This document shows, one piece after another, positions 43,588 through 52,618 of a DNA stretch of 64,000 nt. Under the pieces are notes generated by a model. That model was not told the origin of the DNA. It saw only the letters and a list, made by a program, of their open reading frames with translations, and searched no databases. Each line of letters opens with the position of its first letter. Position 1 is the first letter of the stretch. Both the position numbers and the translations under genes were made by a program. This stretch comes from Pirellula sp. (GTDB lineage Bacteria > Planctomycetota > Planctomycetia > Pirellulales > Pirellulaceae): NCBI GenBank assembly GCA_021300155.1, contig JAJTID010000033.1, forward strand, positions 1 to 64,000, read 5' to 3'.

Positions 43588-46401
43588 TTAGCTATTCCGA
43601 GTACATTCTTCCAGGAGATGGAAAAGACTCTTCCAAGGTCGGCCACTGCTGGTCGCTAAACTTATCGCACAAGACCTGGCGTTGGTGTATCCTTCGGCAC
43701 AGATCGCCTGTTCCATCGTGGGCCCGATTTCTTTGCCGGCGTTCTCGACCAACCCGGGCAACTCAAAGCCTCTATCTCCACCCATCCCGCAGCACTTTCC
43801 CTCATGAGGCTGGATTATCCGATCGCTGCAAGCCGTAGCGACTTGCAACATCGAGGCATCCAGACCGCTCTTGAGATTCGAGCAAACCGAGTGAATGGCG
43901 ATTGCATCCTCGCGCTTCTTGATGGAGAGAGATGGCAACAATGCAACGGCCAACTCGACCGAGTCGACAATACGCAACTTCTTCAGCCGATCCCTACGAA
44001 CTGGGTCCAAATCCTTTAAACCCGCCTTCAAAAAGGACGTGCACGAACCAAGATCCAAGACCACAGGTCGTTCTCCATATTTGCTCCAATCCCATATCGC
44101 ATCGAACAGCTCCGATTGCTTGAACAGGGCAGCACTTAAGTAGCCTTTGGAGGAAAACGCTTGTCCACAACATTTTCCGTTCGCATTGTTAGGTATTGCA
44201 ATGGAAACACCTGCCCGATCGCAAACTTGCAAGAGCACATCTGCGGTGCCACCCATCATCCGCGACATGCAGGCTGGCCAATAGATCCAGTCGGATTCTT
44301 CCATGGCATGGAGTGACGATCTGTCTATTCTCCCCCTGTGTTCTGCCAAGCCTCCGTGCCATTGTGGAAACCCAGGAAACAACCGGGCCATCCAATGTGT
44401 CATGGTGCGAAGGGTTTTGGTACCAACCAAGGCATTGGCGAACAGTCCATAGTTGATCGCCTTGTTTACTGCGATTTCGGCAACACCAAAGTTTTTCGCC
44501 AACAGCATGGCAATTCGAGAGTCGGTTGCACCCGTCGCTTCGGTGCGCAATTGCTTGATAAGGTCTCCTGTATTGATCGCAACCGGGCAATCGATCGCGC
44601 AAAGCCCATCTGTGGAGCAAGAAGCTTTGCCTGCAAATTCGTATTCCCGGTCGAGTTCTTTGGCTAGTTCTAGCTTCCCTTCTGCTATGAAGCGCATGCG
44701 TGCACGTCGCAGCACGATGCGTTGCCGTGGCGAAAGTGTAAAGTCTCGGCTTGGGCAACGCGGTTCGCATGCTCCACACTCGATGCACTTGTCAACCACG
44801 TCCTCTACGACAGGCAGATCCTTGATATTCTGAAGATGAAGTTTTGGGTTCGAAGTGAGGATGACATCAGGGTTGAGTAGACCATCCGGATCGATCGCCT
44901 TTTTCAATCGATGCATCAAAGCGACTGCCTCGGGGCCCCACTCTGTCTCAACAAACGGCGCCATGTTGCGTCCCGTCCCATGCTCCGCCTTGAGAGCACC
45001 GTCGAAGCGATGCACTACCAGATCGACCATGTCGTCGATGAAACGACCGTAACGATCGTTGTCTTTTTGAGTCTCCATCGTTTGCGTGATGACAAAATGA
45101 AGATTGCCGTCGCGTGCATGGCCAAAGATGATACCGTTGTCATATTGATGTTTGCTGAACAAGCTCTGAAGCTCCAATATTGCAGAGCCCAGTTTGTCGA
45201 TTGGAAATGTCACGTCTTCCAAGATAGCCGCTTCGCCTCGTGCCCGAACTGCAGCGACCGCCGGGTACATTCCCTTTCTCAGTTTCCAGAGATTCGCTTG
45301 TTTCTTTTTGTCTTGTGTAAACTCCACCGAAGTTAGCGAACGCATGCTAGGCGCGCATCGCGTATGAAACAGTTCGATGCGATCTCGCAAGGTCTCTTTT
45401 GTTGGCGCCTGAAACTCGAATAGTAGGCCCATCAATCGATCGTGTTGATTTAGTTGGTCCGCCAATCCATCGGGTACACCTTCAAGATTGCGAATGGACT
45501 CCAGAGAGGCTCGGTCCATAAACTCTACAGCGTCGCACTGGACATCGATCAGATCGGGAATTGAGTCACAAACCGCATGCGCATCCGAAAAGAACGTCAG
45601 TGCGGTCGCTTTTTCAGGTTGGTCCGGTAGAGTCTTGAGGACCGCTTCGGAAATGAAAGCGAGGGTGCCTTCCCCGCCTATCAACAAATGCGAAAGGATA
45701 TCGAGGGGGCGTTCGAAATCCACAAATGCGTTGAGCGAATAGCCAACGGTGTTTTTCTGTTGATACTTTTGTCGAATCCTCGCCACCAACTTCGCATTGG
45801 AAAGAATCTCGCTCCGAATTTGTACGAGAGTGTTAGAGATCCGAGACTGCTCTCGTTCGAAACGTTCTGCTTCGTGTGCCAATGAGGTATCCCAAACCGA
45901 CCCATCGGGCAGGATAAAGCGAACCGTGTCAATTGTGTGGTATGCGTTGTTGGCGACTCCGCAGCACATCCCGCTCGAGTTATTGGAGAGCATACCGCCG
46001 ATCATTGCGGAGTTGATCGACGAAGGGTCAGGACCAATTTTTCGTCCGAATGTGCGAAGCTTTGCATTGACCAATCCGCCGATGGCACCTCCCTGCACCC
46101 GAACTCGTGCTCCATTGTCGAGTGGCTGAATTGCGCGCCAGTGGCGGCCGATATCGACTAACCAACCATCAGTCACGGATTGCCCCGACAAACTGGTGCC
46201 ACCCGCTCGAAACGTAACAGGAATTTTCCGTCGTTTGGATTCACGAAAGATCGATTGAATCTCAGCCTCCGATTGCGGCTGCATGACCGCTTTCGGAATC
46301 AATAGATATGGCCCTGCATCGTTTGCAAAGGCATACCGCTGCCAAAGTTGCGTCAACGTATGCTCGCACGGCAAAGCATCAAAGTCAGTAGAGTTCGGCA
46401 C
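43588..46401 (-). CDS. FAD-linked oxidase fused to Fe-S/CCG oxidoreductase (D-2-hydroxyacid dehydrogenase type)
   Basis: A 937-aa protein starting at GTG. Residues about 1-230 are a PCMH-type FAD-binding domain (VTFRAGGTSLSGQSV, KIGPDPSSINSAMIGGMLSNNSSG), and about 235-520 the FAD-oxidase C domain (GHARDGNLHFVI, KAEHGTGRNMAPFVE, LLNPDVIL). Two 4Fe-4S motifs follow near 537-610 (CIECGACEPRCPSRD and CSTDGLCAIDCPVAI). The last third carries two CCG motifs near 742 and 869 (GKCCGQAFSSKG and GKCCGMGGDRGF). This matches the YdiJ/Dld-II class, which oxidises D-lactate or D-2-hydroxyglutarate and passes electrons to the respiratory chain. No signal peptide, so cytoplasmic face. It is followed by yraN. 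Confidence 0.93.
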   Translation of the reverse strand: MPNSTDFDALPCEHTLTQLWQRYAFANDAGPYLLIPKAVMQPQSEAEIQSIFRESKRRKIPVTFRAGGTSLSGQSVTDGWLVDIGRHWRAIQPLDNGARVRVQGGAIGGLVNAKLRTFGRKIGPDPSSINSAMIGGMLSNNSSGMCCGVANNAYHTIDTVRFILPDGSVWDTSLAHEAERFEREQSRISNTLVQIRSEILSNAKLVARIRQKYQQKNTVGYSLNAFVDFERPLDILSHLLIGGEGTLAFISEAVLKTLPDQPEKATALTFFSDAHAVCDSIPDLIDVQCDAVEFMDRASLESIRNLEGVPDGLADQLNQHDRLMGLLFEFQAPTKETLRDRIELFHTRCAPSMRSLTSVEFTQDKKKQANLWKLRKGMYPAVAAVRARGEAAILEDVTFPIDKLGSAILELQSLFSKHQYDNGIIFGHARDGNLHFVITQTMETQKDNDRYGRFIDDMVDLVVHRFDGALKAEHGTGRNMAPFVETEWGPEAVALMHRLKKAIDPDGLLNPDVILTSNPKLHLQNIKDLPVVEDVVDKCIECGACEPRCPSRDFTLSPRQRIVLRRARMRFIAEGKLELAKELDREYEFAGKASCSTDGLCAIDCPVAINTGDLIKQLRTEATGATDSRIAMLLAKNFGVAEIAVNKAINYGLFANALVGTKTLRTMTHWMARLFPGFPQWHGGLAEHRGRIDRSSLHAMEESDWIYWPACMSRMMGGTADVLLQVCDRAGVSIAIPNNANGKCCGQAFSSKGYLSAALFKQSELFDAIWDWSKYGERPVVLDLGSCTSFLKAGLKDLDPVRRDRLKKLRIVDSVELAVALLPSLSIKKREDAIAIHSVCSNLKSGLDASMLQVATACSDRIIQPHEGKCCGMGGDRGFELPGLVENAGKEIGPTMEQAICAEGYTNARSCAISLATSSGRPWKSLFHLLEECTRNS

Positions 46402-46426
46402 AACAATTCTTCAATCAAGAGAGCGT

Positions 46427-47329
46427 TTACAGTCCAGACGTTCGAAGTCGCACGGAGTAGACCGAATCCGATGCGGTAATATAGAGTGTCTTTCGGTCGG
46501 TTCCTCCGATACAAACATTTGCAGTCCAGCTCTCCGGCACGCTGATCACTTGTAATTTCTTCCCGTCCTTGTTGTAAACCGTTACACCAACATTGTTCGT
46601 CAAATAAAGATTCCCTTCGTTATCGATCGTCATGCCGTCGGACCCTTGCGAGCAAAACAGCTTACGGTCGATGAGGCTGCCATCGTTTGCAATCGTATAC
46701 TGATACGTTTTTTTGTCCCCGATATCAGCGACATACAGGACTCTTCGCTTTGCGTCTCCGACAATCCCGTTCGGCTGAATAAGTGCATCGTCCACTCGGA
46801 CCATGTTCTCCCCATCGCGATCCGCTCGATAGACACATTGGCTCTTTTGAGGTTTTTCTTTGTGCTCCCACCAAGGCCGTTGATAGTAAGGGTCGGTGAA
46901 GTAAATGGTTCCTTTGGCATCGATCCAAAGATCGTTCGGCCCGTTGAGTTTTTTTCCTTCGAAATCCTTGAATAGAACACGATGAGTTCCATCGGGGAGA
47001 ATCTCCCACATTTCGTTCTTTTCATCGGCACACGCGATCAGTTTGCCATCTTCTGTGAAGAACATGCCATTGCTTCGGCCGGCGGGCTTTAAAAATTCGC
47101 CCACCTTGCCATTCGAATCTATCTTCATGATGCGATCGTTTGGCTGGTCGGTAAAGAAAACATTTCCTTGAGAATCGACTGCTGGCCCTTCAGTAAACTT
47201 GCAACCATCCACAACCAAAGTTACCTTGGCGTCTGCTGATTCCGTCACAAACTCTTGGCCAACCGTCAGCGGGTTCCATAAAGAAGTGAAGACGGTAGCT
47301 AAAAATATTGAACGAGTCCAACGAGTCAC
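46427..47329 (-). CDS. Secreted SMP-30/gluconolactonase-like protein
   Basis: About 300 aa. GTG at 47329, with GGAG six bases upstream, is preferred to an in-frame TTG at 47341. The signal peptide ends near TVGQEF. The rest is a six-bladed SMP-30-type propeller with the family phrases KFTEGPAVDSQGNVFFTDQPNDRI, KLNGPNDLWIDAKGTIYFTDPYYQ and GSDGMTIDNEGNLYLT. Glu, Asn and Asp at these positions coordinate the divalent metal in family members. Likely hydrolyses a sugar lactone in the periplasm. It ends 25 bp before the FAD/Fe-S dehydrogenase, so lactone opening and hydroxyacid oxidation may be linked, which is inference. Confidence 0.9.
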   Translation of the reverse strand: MTRWTRSIFLATVFTSLWNPLTVGQEFVTESADAKVTLVVDGCKFTEGPAVDSQGNVFFTDQPNDRIMKIDSNGKVGEFLKPAGRSNGMFFTEDGKLIACADEKNEMWEILPDGTHRVLFKDFEGKKLNGPNDLWIDAKGTIYFTDPYYQRPWWEHKEKPQKSQCVYRADRDGENMVRVDDALIQPNGIVGDAKRRVLYVADIGDKKTYQYTIANDGSLIDRKLFCSQGSDGMTIDNEGNLYLTNNVGVTVYNKDGKKLQVISVPESWTANVCIGGTDRKTLYITASDSVYSVRLRTSGL

Positions 47330-47363
47330 AAGCAGCTCCAACTCAAAACATAGGGATAGAATT

Positions 47364-48668
47364 TTGCCGACAACTCACCGATTATATCCTGCCCGCCCTA
47401 TTTTCGCGGCGGGGCTTTCCATTCTTCTATCGATCCTTTGCCTCGGATTTCTGAGCTCCGCCGCCTATGGAGATTGGCCAGAGTTTCGCGGCCCGAACCA
47501 AAACGGAATTCTCTCCGCATTGAGACTGCCGACCGAATGGAGTGAAAATAAGAATGTAATCTGGTTTTCGCCCACCAAGGGACTCGGCTGGTCTTCGCCA
47601 GTCATTGCCAGGGACAAAATCTATTTTACGGCTTCCTTTTCCGAGAATGCTTCTGAGAGCAATGCGGATCTCTCAGGTGCCCAGAGCCTCAAATTACTTT
47701 GCTTGGACGCGAGTACAGGCAAACCCATATTTGAAAAATCGCTATTAGAGCAACCCGCAAACGCGCCATCGATTCATAAAAAGAATTCGCATGCCAGTCC
47801 AACACCCTTGCTGCACGAAGGGAAACTTTACGTCCACTTTGGCCACCAAGGAACCGTGTGTACAGATCTCGACGGCAACATCGTTTGGTCGAACCGCGAG
47901 CATTCTTATCCGCCGACGCATGGCAACGGTGGTTCCCCTATCGTAGTGAATGATTTATTGATTCTAACTTGCGACGGTGGAGAAACTCCTTACACATTAG
48001 CACTCGATCTAAAGACTGGGAATGAACGGTGGCGAACGCCCCGCGGGATCACTTCCGAACGGACATTCTCATTTTGCACACCTCAGTTGATTACTGTTGG
48101 CAATCAGCAGCAGATCATCTCGCCTGGCTCCGATATCGTCCAAAGCATATCGCCCATCGATGGATCGGTGATTTGGTCCGTGCGATACGAAGGCTTTTCC
48201 GTAATCCCTCGGCCACTCTATCACAAAGGGCTCGTGTACATCAGTACAGGATACATGATTCCGAAACTGTTGGCGATCGATCCAACAGGCCGTGGGGATA
48301 CCACGAAAACGCACTTAAAGTGGACCTACAAAGGTGGCGTCCCCAACACTCCGTCATTCGTCGTGTCTGGCGATCAGATTCTGCTAGTTAGCGATGCAGG
48401 GATCGCGGCATCTGTCGATGCGACCACTGGCAAAGAGAATTGGAAGAAGCGAATTGGCGGAAACTATTCAGCATCGCTGATGCTGGTCGATGACAAGTTA
48501 TACTTCCAAGGAGAAACGGGGGAAGCAATCGTCTTCCGCGTCGGAAGCGAACTCGAAGAGATCGCACGCAACACTTTACCCGGTCGAATTTTTTCCTCGT
48601 ACGCGGTGATCGATAACGACTGGATCATCCGAGCGGAGGGAGGCGTTTACCGAATTGGCAACCGTTGA
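47364..48668 (+). CDS. Secreted PQQ-like beta-propeller protein
   Basis: About 434 aa from a TTG at 47364 (AGGGA just upstream). The frame is open back to 47199, but that part is antisense to the lactonase gene. A signal peptide (LSILLSILCLGFLSSAAYG) is followed at once by DWPEFRGPNQNGILS, the usual opening of planctomycete PQQ propellers. Blade repeats include LLCLDASTGKPIFEK, TDLDGNIVWSNREH, LALDLKTGNERWR and SVDATTGKENWKKRIGG. No quinoprotein catalytic residues were identified, so ligand binding or assembly is as likely as dehydrogenation. The 3' end overlaps the signal peptidase start by 14 bp, implying coupling. Confidence 0.87.
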   Translation: MPTTHRLYPARPIFAAGLSILLSILCLGFLSSAAYGDWPEFRGPNQNGILSALRLPTEWSENKNVIWFSPTKGLGWSSPVIARDKIYFTASFSENASESNADLSGAQSLKLLCLDASTGKPIFEKSLLEQPANAPSIHKKNSHASPTPLLHEGKLYVHFGHQGTVCTDLDGNIVWSNREHSYPPTHGNGGSPIVVNDLLILTCDGGETPYTLALDLKTGNERWRTPRGITSERTFSFCTPQLITVGNQQQIISPGSDIVQSISPIDGSVIWSVRYEGFSVIPRPLYHKGLVYISTGYMIPKLLAIDPTGRGDTTKTHLKWTYKGGVPNTPSFVVSGDQILLVSDAGIAASVDATTGKENWKKRIGGNYSASLMLVDDKLYFQGETGEAIVFRVGSELEEIARNTLPGRIFSSYAVIDNDWIIRAEGGVYRIGNR

Positions 48669-50109
48669 TCCATGGTCTCGATCGACAGCCTTTCATTACA
48701 AACCAAAGAAATGGTTTGTTTGGTCCTCTATTGGTTTATTGCTGTTCCTGTGCGTTGCGATTTCTATTGCGGGCTTGATACTCTTGCGCCGAGGTTCAAA
48801 GCTACGCATCGCACAGGTCGCTGGGAGTTCCATGGAGCCCGCACTCCGTGGCCCGAGAAAGAGGTGGACATGCAATGGATGCGAAGTCCCTTTTCATTTT
48901 TGTTCCGATTCCCTTCGACCAGGCATACCGGTTCGTTGCCCGCACTGCGGCCAAGTCGATGTTGATTTTGATTTAGAGTCCGCACTGATCGAGCCCAGTT
49001 CAGTCGATACGGGGGAACAGTTAGAGTACATGCCGCCTCGATTCGTCGGAGCGCGTCGAGAAGCAAACCGTATCAAGACCGAGTACCGAGGATTTCGTCG
49101 AGGTGATCTCGTTGTCATTCAAGATCCAGACACGCCGGACGATACGAGTCGCGAAGTAAAGCGTCTCGTTGGTTTTCCGAACGAATCGATCGCCATTAGA
49201 AACGGAGATCTATGGATCAACGAAGAACGAATGCAACGGACATATAATCAACTCCTTGGCCAATCGCTGCTGGTAGATCCGCTTTCGAGTGTTGCATGGG
49301 AAAGCTCGAGTTCTCCTCCCGTTGAACCTGTGAACCATTGGCAATTAGATGGTTCAATCGTATCAGGCAAAGCCCTGCTCGTTGGTTCCGAAGCAGATGC
49401 GATCCTACATGATTCGAACGAAACAGCAGCAACCACACCAGCCGAGTCCGTCCAACAAGGCAAACGACTAGATTTCAAGACCACGCGATATCCATGGATT
49501 TCAAACGAGTATTCGAGGAACGCTCACGATTCGCACGATGTCATTATGGTTGGCGATATCGGTTGTGCGATCCAATTTTCAAACACCATGAATGATTGGC
49601 AATCGACAATGACGCTTCGAACCCCTCAACGCCAAACGGTTTTCATGCTGGATTATTCCAACGGCGAATTATCTATCTCGATCGATGGTATGGAGTCGGA
49701 TTTCGAGTTTGCCATTCGAAATTCATCCCATTGGATTGTCGTCATGATTGCGGATGGACAAGCGATCGCAGGGACTTCGGATCGAGAAATACTCCGTATG
49801 CCTTTGGCTAAATCAGACGATTCAGAGATTGCATTGGAGCAAGACACAAGCCCGATATCCATAGAATGCCGTTTCGGCAGGATGATGATTGAGCAACGAT
49901 TGGTCTTTCGCGACATACACTATCGAGGCGCAGCTGACGCGCCGACGCAAACGATCGAGGCAGGCCATGGGGTTGTGGTACTTGGAGACAATGTGTCGTT
50001 ATCGAACGACTCCAGGCAACGTTGGGAAGACCACTTGGGACTCGACGCGATCAAAGGAATCATTCTCAAGCAACGCGAGGGGCTCGAAGCATTACTCTGG
50101 CAACGATGA
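48655..50109 (+). CDS. Signal peptidase I homologue with zinc-ribbon and beta-rich insertions
   Basis: A 484-aa membrane protein starting at TTG. One helix (about 21-44) is followed by the signal peptidase box B, GSSMEPAL with catalytic Ser59. A zinc ribbon is inserted next (C73-x2-C76 and C95-x2-C98). Then comes box C (FRRGDLVVIQDP) and box D, SREVKRLVGFPNE with the general-base Lys169. Box E (GDNVSLSNDSR) appears only at 444-454. Between boxes D and E lie about 270 residues, mostly a beta-rich, LamG/concanavalin-like region (about 210-430), far longer than in E. coli LepB. The serine-lysine dyad is intact, so cleavage of signal peptides outside the membrane is likely, with an added recognition module. 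It overlaps the upstream propeller gene and, convergently, the next gene. Confidence 0.88.
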   Translation: MATVDPWSRSTAFHYKPKKWFVWSSIGLLLFLCVAISIAGLILLRRGSKLRIAQVAGSSMEPALRGPRKRWTCNGCEVPFHFCSDSLRPGIPVRCPHCGQVDVDFDLESALIEPSSVDTGEQLEYMPPRFVGARREANRIKTEYRGFRRGDLVVIQDPDTPDDTSREVKRLVGFPNESIAIRNGDLWINEERMQRTYNQLLGQSLLVDPLSSVAWESSSSPPVEPVNHWQLDGSIVSGKALLVGSEADAILHDSNETAATTPAESVQQGKRLDFKTTRYPWISNEYSRNAHDSHDVIMVGDIGCAIQFSNTMNDWQSTMTLRTPQRQTVFMLDYSNGELSISIDGMESDFEFAIRNSSHWIVVMIADGQAIAGTSDREILRMPLAKSDDSEIALEQDTSPISIECRFGRMMIEQRLVFRDIHYRGAADAPTQTIEAGHGVVVLGDNVSLSNDSRQRWEDHLGLDAIKGIILKQREGLEALLWQR

Positions 50110-51045
50110 GCTCTCAAGCCACGGTGTTAATAAGCTTAGCAGCCCAAGTCCATAGAATGTGTACTCGATGTCTTGCGCGGGATCTAACTCGAATCCTGCA
50201 AAGCCACCTTCTTCACGAGCCATCGAGCAACCGTACCGATAGGCAGAGGCAATATCGATCTGCTCTAGTTGCTCCAAATCCCAGAGCGTAACACAGGCTG
50301 TGAATGTGCTGAGTAGATCCGGGATCGGCATTCTGGAGTTTGCCTGAAATCCTCCTTCGTCCGTTTGGATATCAGTGAGAAAGTTGCCAGCCGCGGACGC
50401 AATATTATTCGATAGCGCCCCCAATGTACGCAGTGCTCCGATGGCTGCAGCGGTTGGATTCGTACCAGATCGTTTGGCAACCCGTACTTCCAGGAAACCG
50501 CCATCGCTTCTTCGCTGTGATAACAAAAACGCAACGCAGGGATCGTCCGCCACCAGTGGTTGTTCCAGCAATTCTAGACAGATTGCAACAAGAAAGGTTT
50601 GATACGTGCTGCCAACATTCCCTTGTTCGGTTCTAGCGAAACCACCATCCTCGCGACGCAATCGGTAGAGGAGCTGTCGTATGTTGTCCTTCCAGTCGAC
50701 GGCAATCGCGTATAGTGGGTTGGTTTCCGTAGCTGCTTCGATCAACGCAGCGCTATAGATCAACGATAGCAGATCAACGATTGACTCTTGTTGTTGCGTT
50801 CGAGAGACGAGAAATCTGCTAGCCCTATCCGCGGTCTCTCCCGTGAGTTCTCCAAGAATAGCGAGAGACCGAAGCGCAAACGAAGAGTAGTAGATGTCGC
50901 TATCTCCTTCGCGACCACCCCACCCGCCATCCTCTCTCTGGGCTTTCAAGACGTAGTTGGTGTGAATACTTCGGATCTTCTCCGGAAGCATTGCAGCACC
51001 AGCCGTCAATTGGATGGTAAGTCTTTCTAAGTATCCAAAATTCAT
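50092..51045 (-). CDS. Prenyltransferase beta-subunit/terpene cyclase-like repeat protein
   Basis: About 317 aa from the ATG at 51045 (a TTG at 51087 is also in frame). It is built of repeats with the QW-like motif of alpha/alpha toroid proteins: QREDGGWGG, RREDGGFAR, RRSDGGFLE, QTDEGGFQA, REEGGFAGFE. The layout is that of the beta subunit of protein geranylgeranyl transferases, which use Asp, Cys and His as zinc ligands. Here only part can be matched (a DPCVAF Asp/Cys pair and a late YTFYGLGLL helix), so catalysis is uncertain. No signal peptide. Planctomycetes are among the few bacteria with eukaryote-like homologues of this fold. Its 3' end overlaps the signal peptidase gene by 18 bp, tail to tail. 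Confidence 0.85.
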   Translation of the reverse strand: MNFGYLERLTIQLTAGAAMLPEKIRSIHTNYVLKAQREDGGWGGREGDSDIYYSSFALRSLAILGELTGETADRASRFLVSRTQQQESIVDLLSLIYSAALIEAATETNPLYAIAVDWKDNIRQLLYRLRREDGGFARTEQGNVGSTYQTFLVAICLELLEQPLVADDPCVAFLLSQRRSDGGFLEVRVAKRSGTNPTAAAIGALRTLGALSNNIASAAGNFLTDIQTDEGGFQANSRMPIPDLLSTFTACVTLWDLEQLEQIDIASAYRYGCSMAREEGGFAGFELDPAQDIEYTFYGLGLLSLLTPWLESSSLPE

Positions 51046-51223
51046 TCTTTCGCTTTCATCGACAGTCGAGTGAACACACTCATCCAACGGTGCCTATCCC
51101 AAGTTGCAACTAGCATAGTTCATTCCGAGAATCTTCGTTGGGTGAAGTGAAAAGATGCCAGAATCTGCCCCCGGAAAGTGCCTCTTCAGAAAATCCATCT
51201 GCCGCTGACTAATCAAGCTATCG

Positions 51224-52465
51224 CTATTTCCCGTACGGCATCGCGAGCGGATCGCCGATGACAATGTCTTCCCATCCGACGAATCGAGAGGCTGCATAAA
51301 AGCTTTCTGCGAGTGTCCAACCTTTGGTGTAGCGATCGAACAAAATTGTCGGTGACGCAATCGCAGGAAGAAAAGGCTCGTCGCAATATCCTTTGGCACC
51401 CGTAACTCGGGCATTGATCAAATCAGCGATCAGCGATTGTCCACCGGTACTAGGAAGAAAAGTTCGACCACTTGTAGAGACTGCGGTCTCGGCCAATGCG
51501 CCCGGCGCAAAACGAATCGATTGGTAGCTCTCGAGGGAAAACTTGCCATCGTTACTGCCCCACGATGCGTAGCCCATAAGGCCCTCTTTGTTGCCGATGA
51601 ACGCATCGGTTTGCTCAAGCTCATGCGGGATGCCTCCGATCTTTAGCTTTTCAGCGCAGGCAAAAAGGTCCGCGTTCCAGTCTTTCACTCCCAAGCCTCC
51701 GATGGCTTCCATATCTGTTCGTCCATTCTTGATCGGCAATAAAGGAACCTTGGCAATATCGGCTGGATCTGCACCAGCATTTGCATCCAGGAAGAATGAG
51801 CCCGATGGTTTTTGATTAGACGCGACTATCGAGTTGTCAATCAATGCCATCGCCGCTTCAACCGTATATCCATCGAGGCGAGTTACGAGATAGCCTCCAA
51901 ACCTGGCATGCGAGAATCGTTCATTGGAATTGAAGTAGTTGTTGACAAAGCATTTACCTTTCCATCCATCCTCATCAATCACGACGTGTTGTGTTGTGGG
52001 ATTTTCGAAGTAACCCATAGCCGCCAAATAGGAGTCCAGCGAAGGTTGATTGTTGGAAAAGCCGATTGGAGCGTTCGTTAGTCGAATCGGTATCCCTTTC
52101 GTGAGGACAATAAAATCAATCGATGGGTCCTTCTCCAAGTAAGCCTTCAATGGAGATTCGATTGACTCCTGGAATTGAACAAAAGGAATGGTCTCGTTGG
52201 CAGCAACTAAAGAAGAGTCAGGGCAATGCACTTGAAGTCGTTTTTGAATGCCTCGTTTCTCCACGTAGTGTTTTGTGATCTGCATCGAGATTGGGCTATC
52301 CAAATTCTCGATAACCAAGACTCGACTTTCTATCGAAGGCTTTGCGGGTTCGACAGTCGTTTCCATTACTTCAGGCTCGGAGGGTTTGCATCCCACGAAT
52401 CCAAGCCACAAAACTGCCAAAAAGGCGAGTGTCGAAATCTTGAACAAGGCTGTTTTTTGCATCAT
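51224..52465 (-). CDS. TIGR03790 family lipoprotein
   Basis: A 413-aa protein with a lipoprotein signal: the hydrophobic stretch STLAFLAVLWLGFVG precedes Cys26, which should be lipidated. The mature part matches the family typified by phrases such as FIVLTKGIPIRLT, GYLVTRLDGYTVEAAMALID and LMGYASWGSNDG near the middle, and TGAKGYCDEPFLPAI and GWEDIVIGDPLAMPY at the end. Members occur in Planctomycetes, Verrucomicrobia and some Proteobacteria, and their function is unknown; a caspase-like or hydrolase-like fold has been suggested for related proteins but not tested here. The gene is monocistronic, with 178 bp between it and the prenyltransferase-like gene and divergent transcription from the 52619 operon. 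Confidence 0.85.
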   Translation of the reverse strand: MMQKTALFKISTLAFLAVLWLGFVGCKPSEPEVMETTVEPAKPSIESRVLVIENLDSPISMQITKHYVEKRGIQKRLQVHCPDSSLVAANETIPFVQFQESIESPLKAYLEKDPSIDFIVLTKGIPIRLTNAPIGFSNNQPSLDSYLAAMGYFENPTTQHVVIDEDGWKGKCFVNNYFNSNERFSHARFGGYLVTRLDGYTVEAAMALIDNSIVASNQKPSGSFFLDANAGADPADIAKVPLLPIKNGRTDMEAIGGLGVKDWNADLFACAEKLKIGGIPHELEQTDAFIGNKEGLMGYASWGSNDGKFSLESYQSIRFAPGALAETAVSTSGRTFLPSTGGQSLIADLINARVTGAKGYCDEPFLPAIASPTILFDRYTKGWTLAESFYAASRFVGWEDIVIGDPLAMPYGK

Positions 52466-52618
52466 GTCTATTCAGAGAAAGCCGTCGGGAAGGACCTAAT
52501 ATTTCAATGGGCACTACCGGGTAGAGTATACTACTGCTGGCATAAAAGTTCACGGATGGCTTGAAAAATTGCGTTCCAAGCGAATCCTATGCCACCGCCT
52601 TACTCCTGGATATCCACA

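Noticed and set aside
47199-47363. Longer N-terminus for the secreted PQQ propeller gene
   Set aside because: The upstream in-frame region is antisense to the lactonase gene and would bury the signal peptide; the TTG at 47364 has AGGGA upstream.
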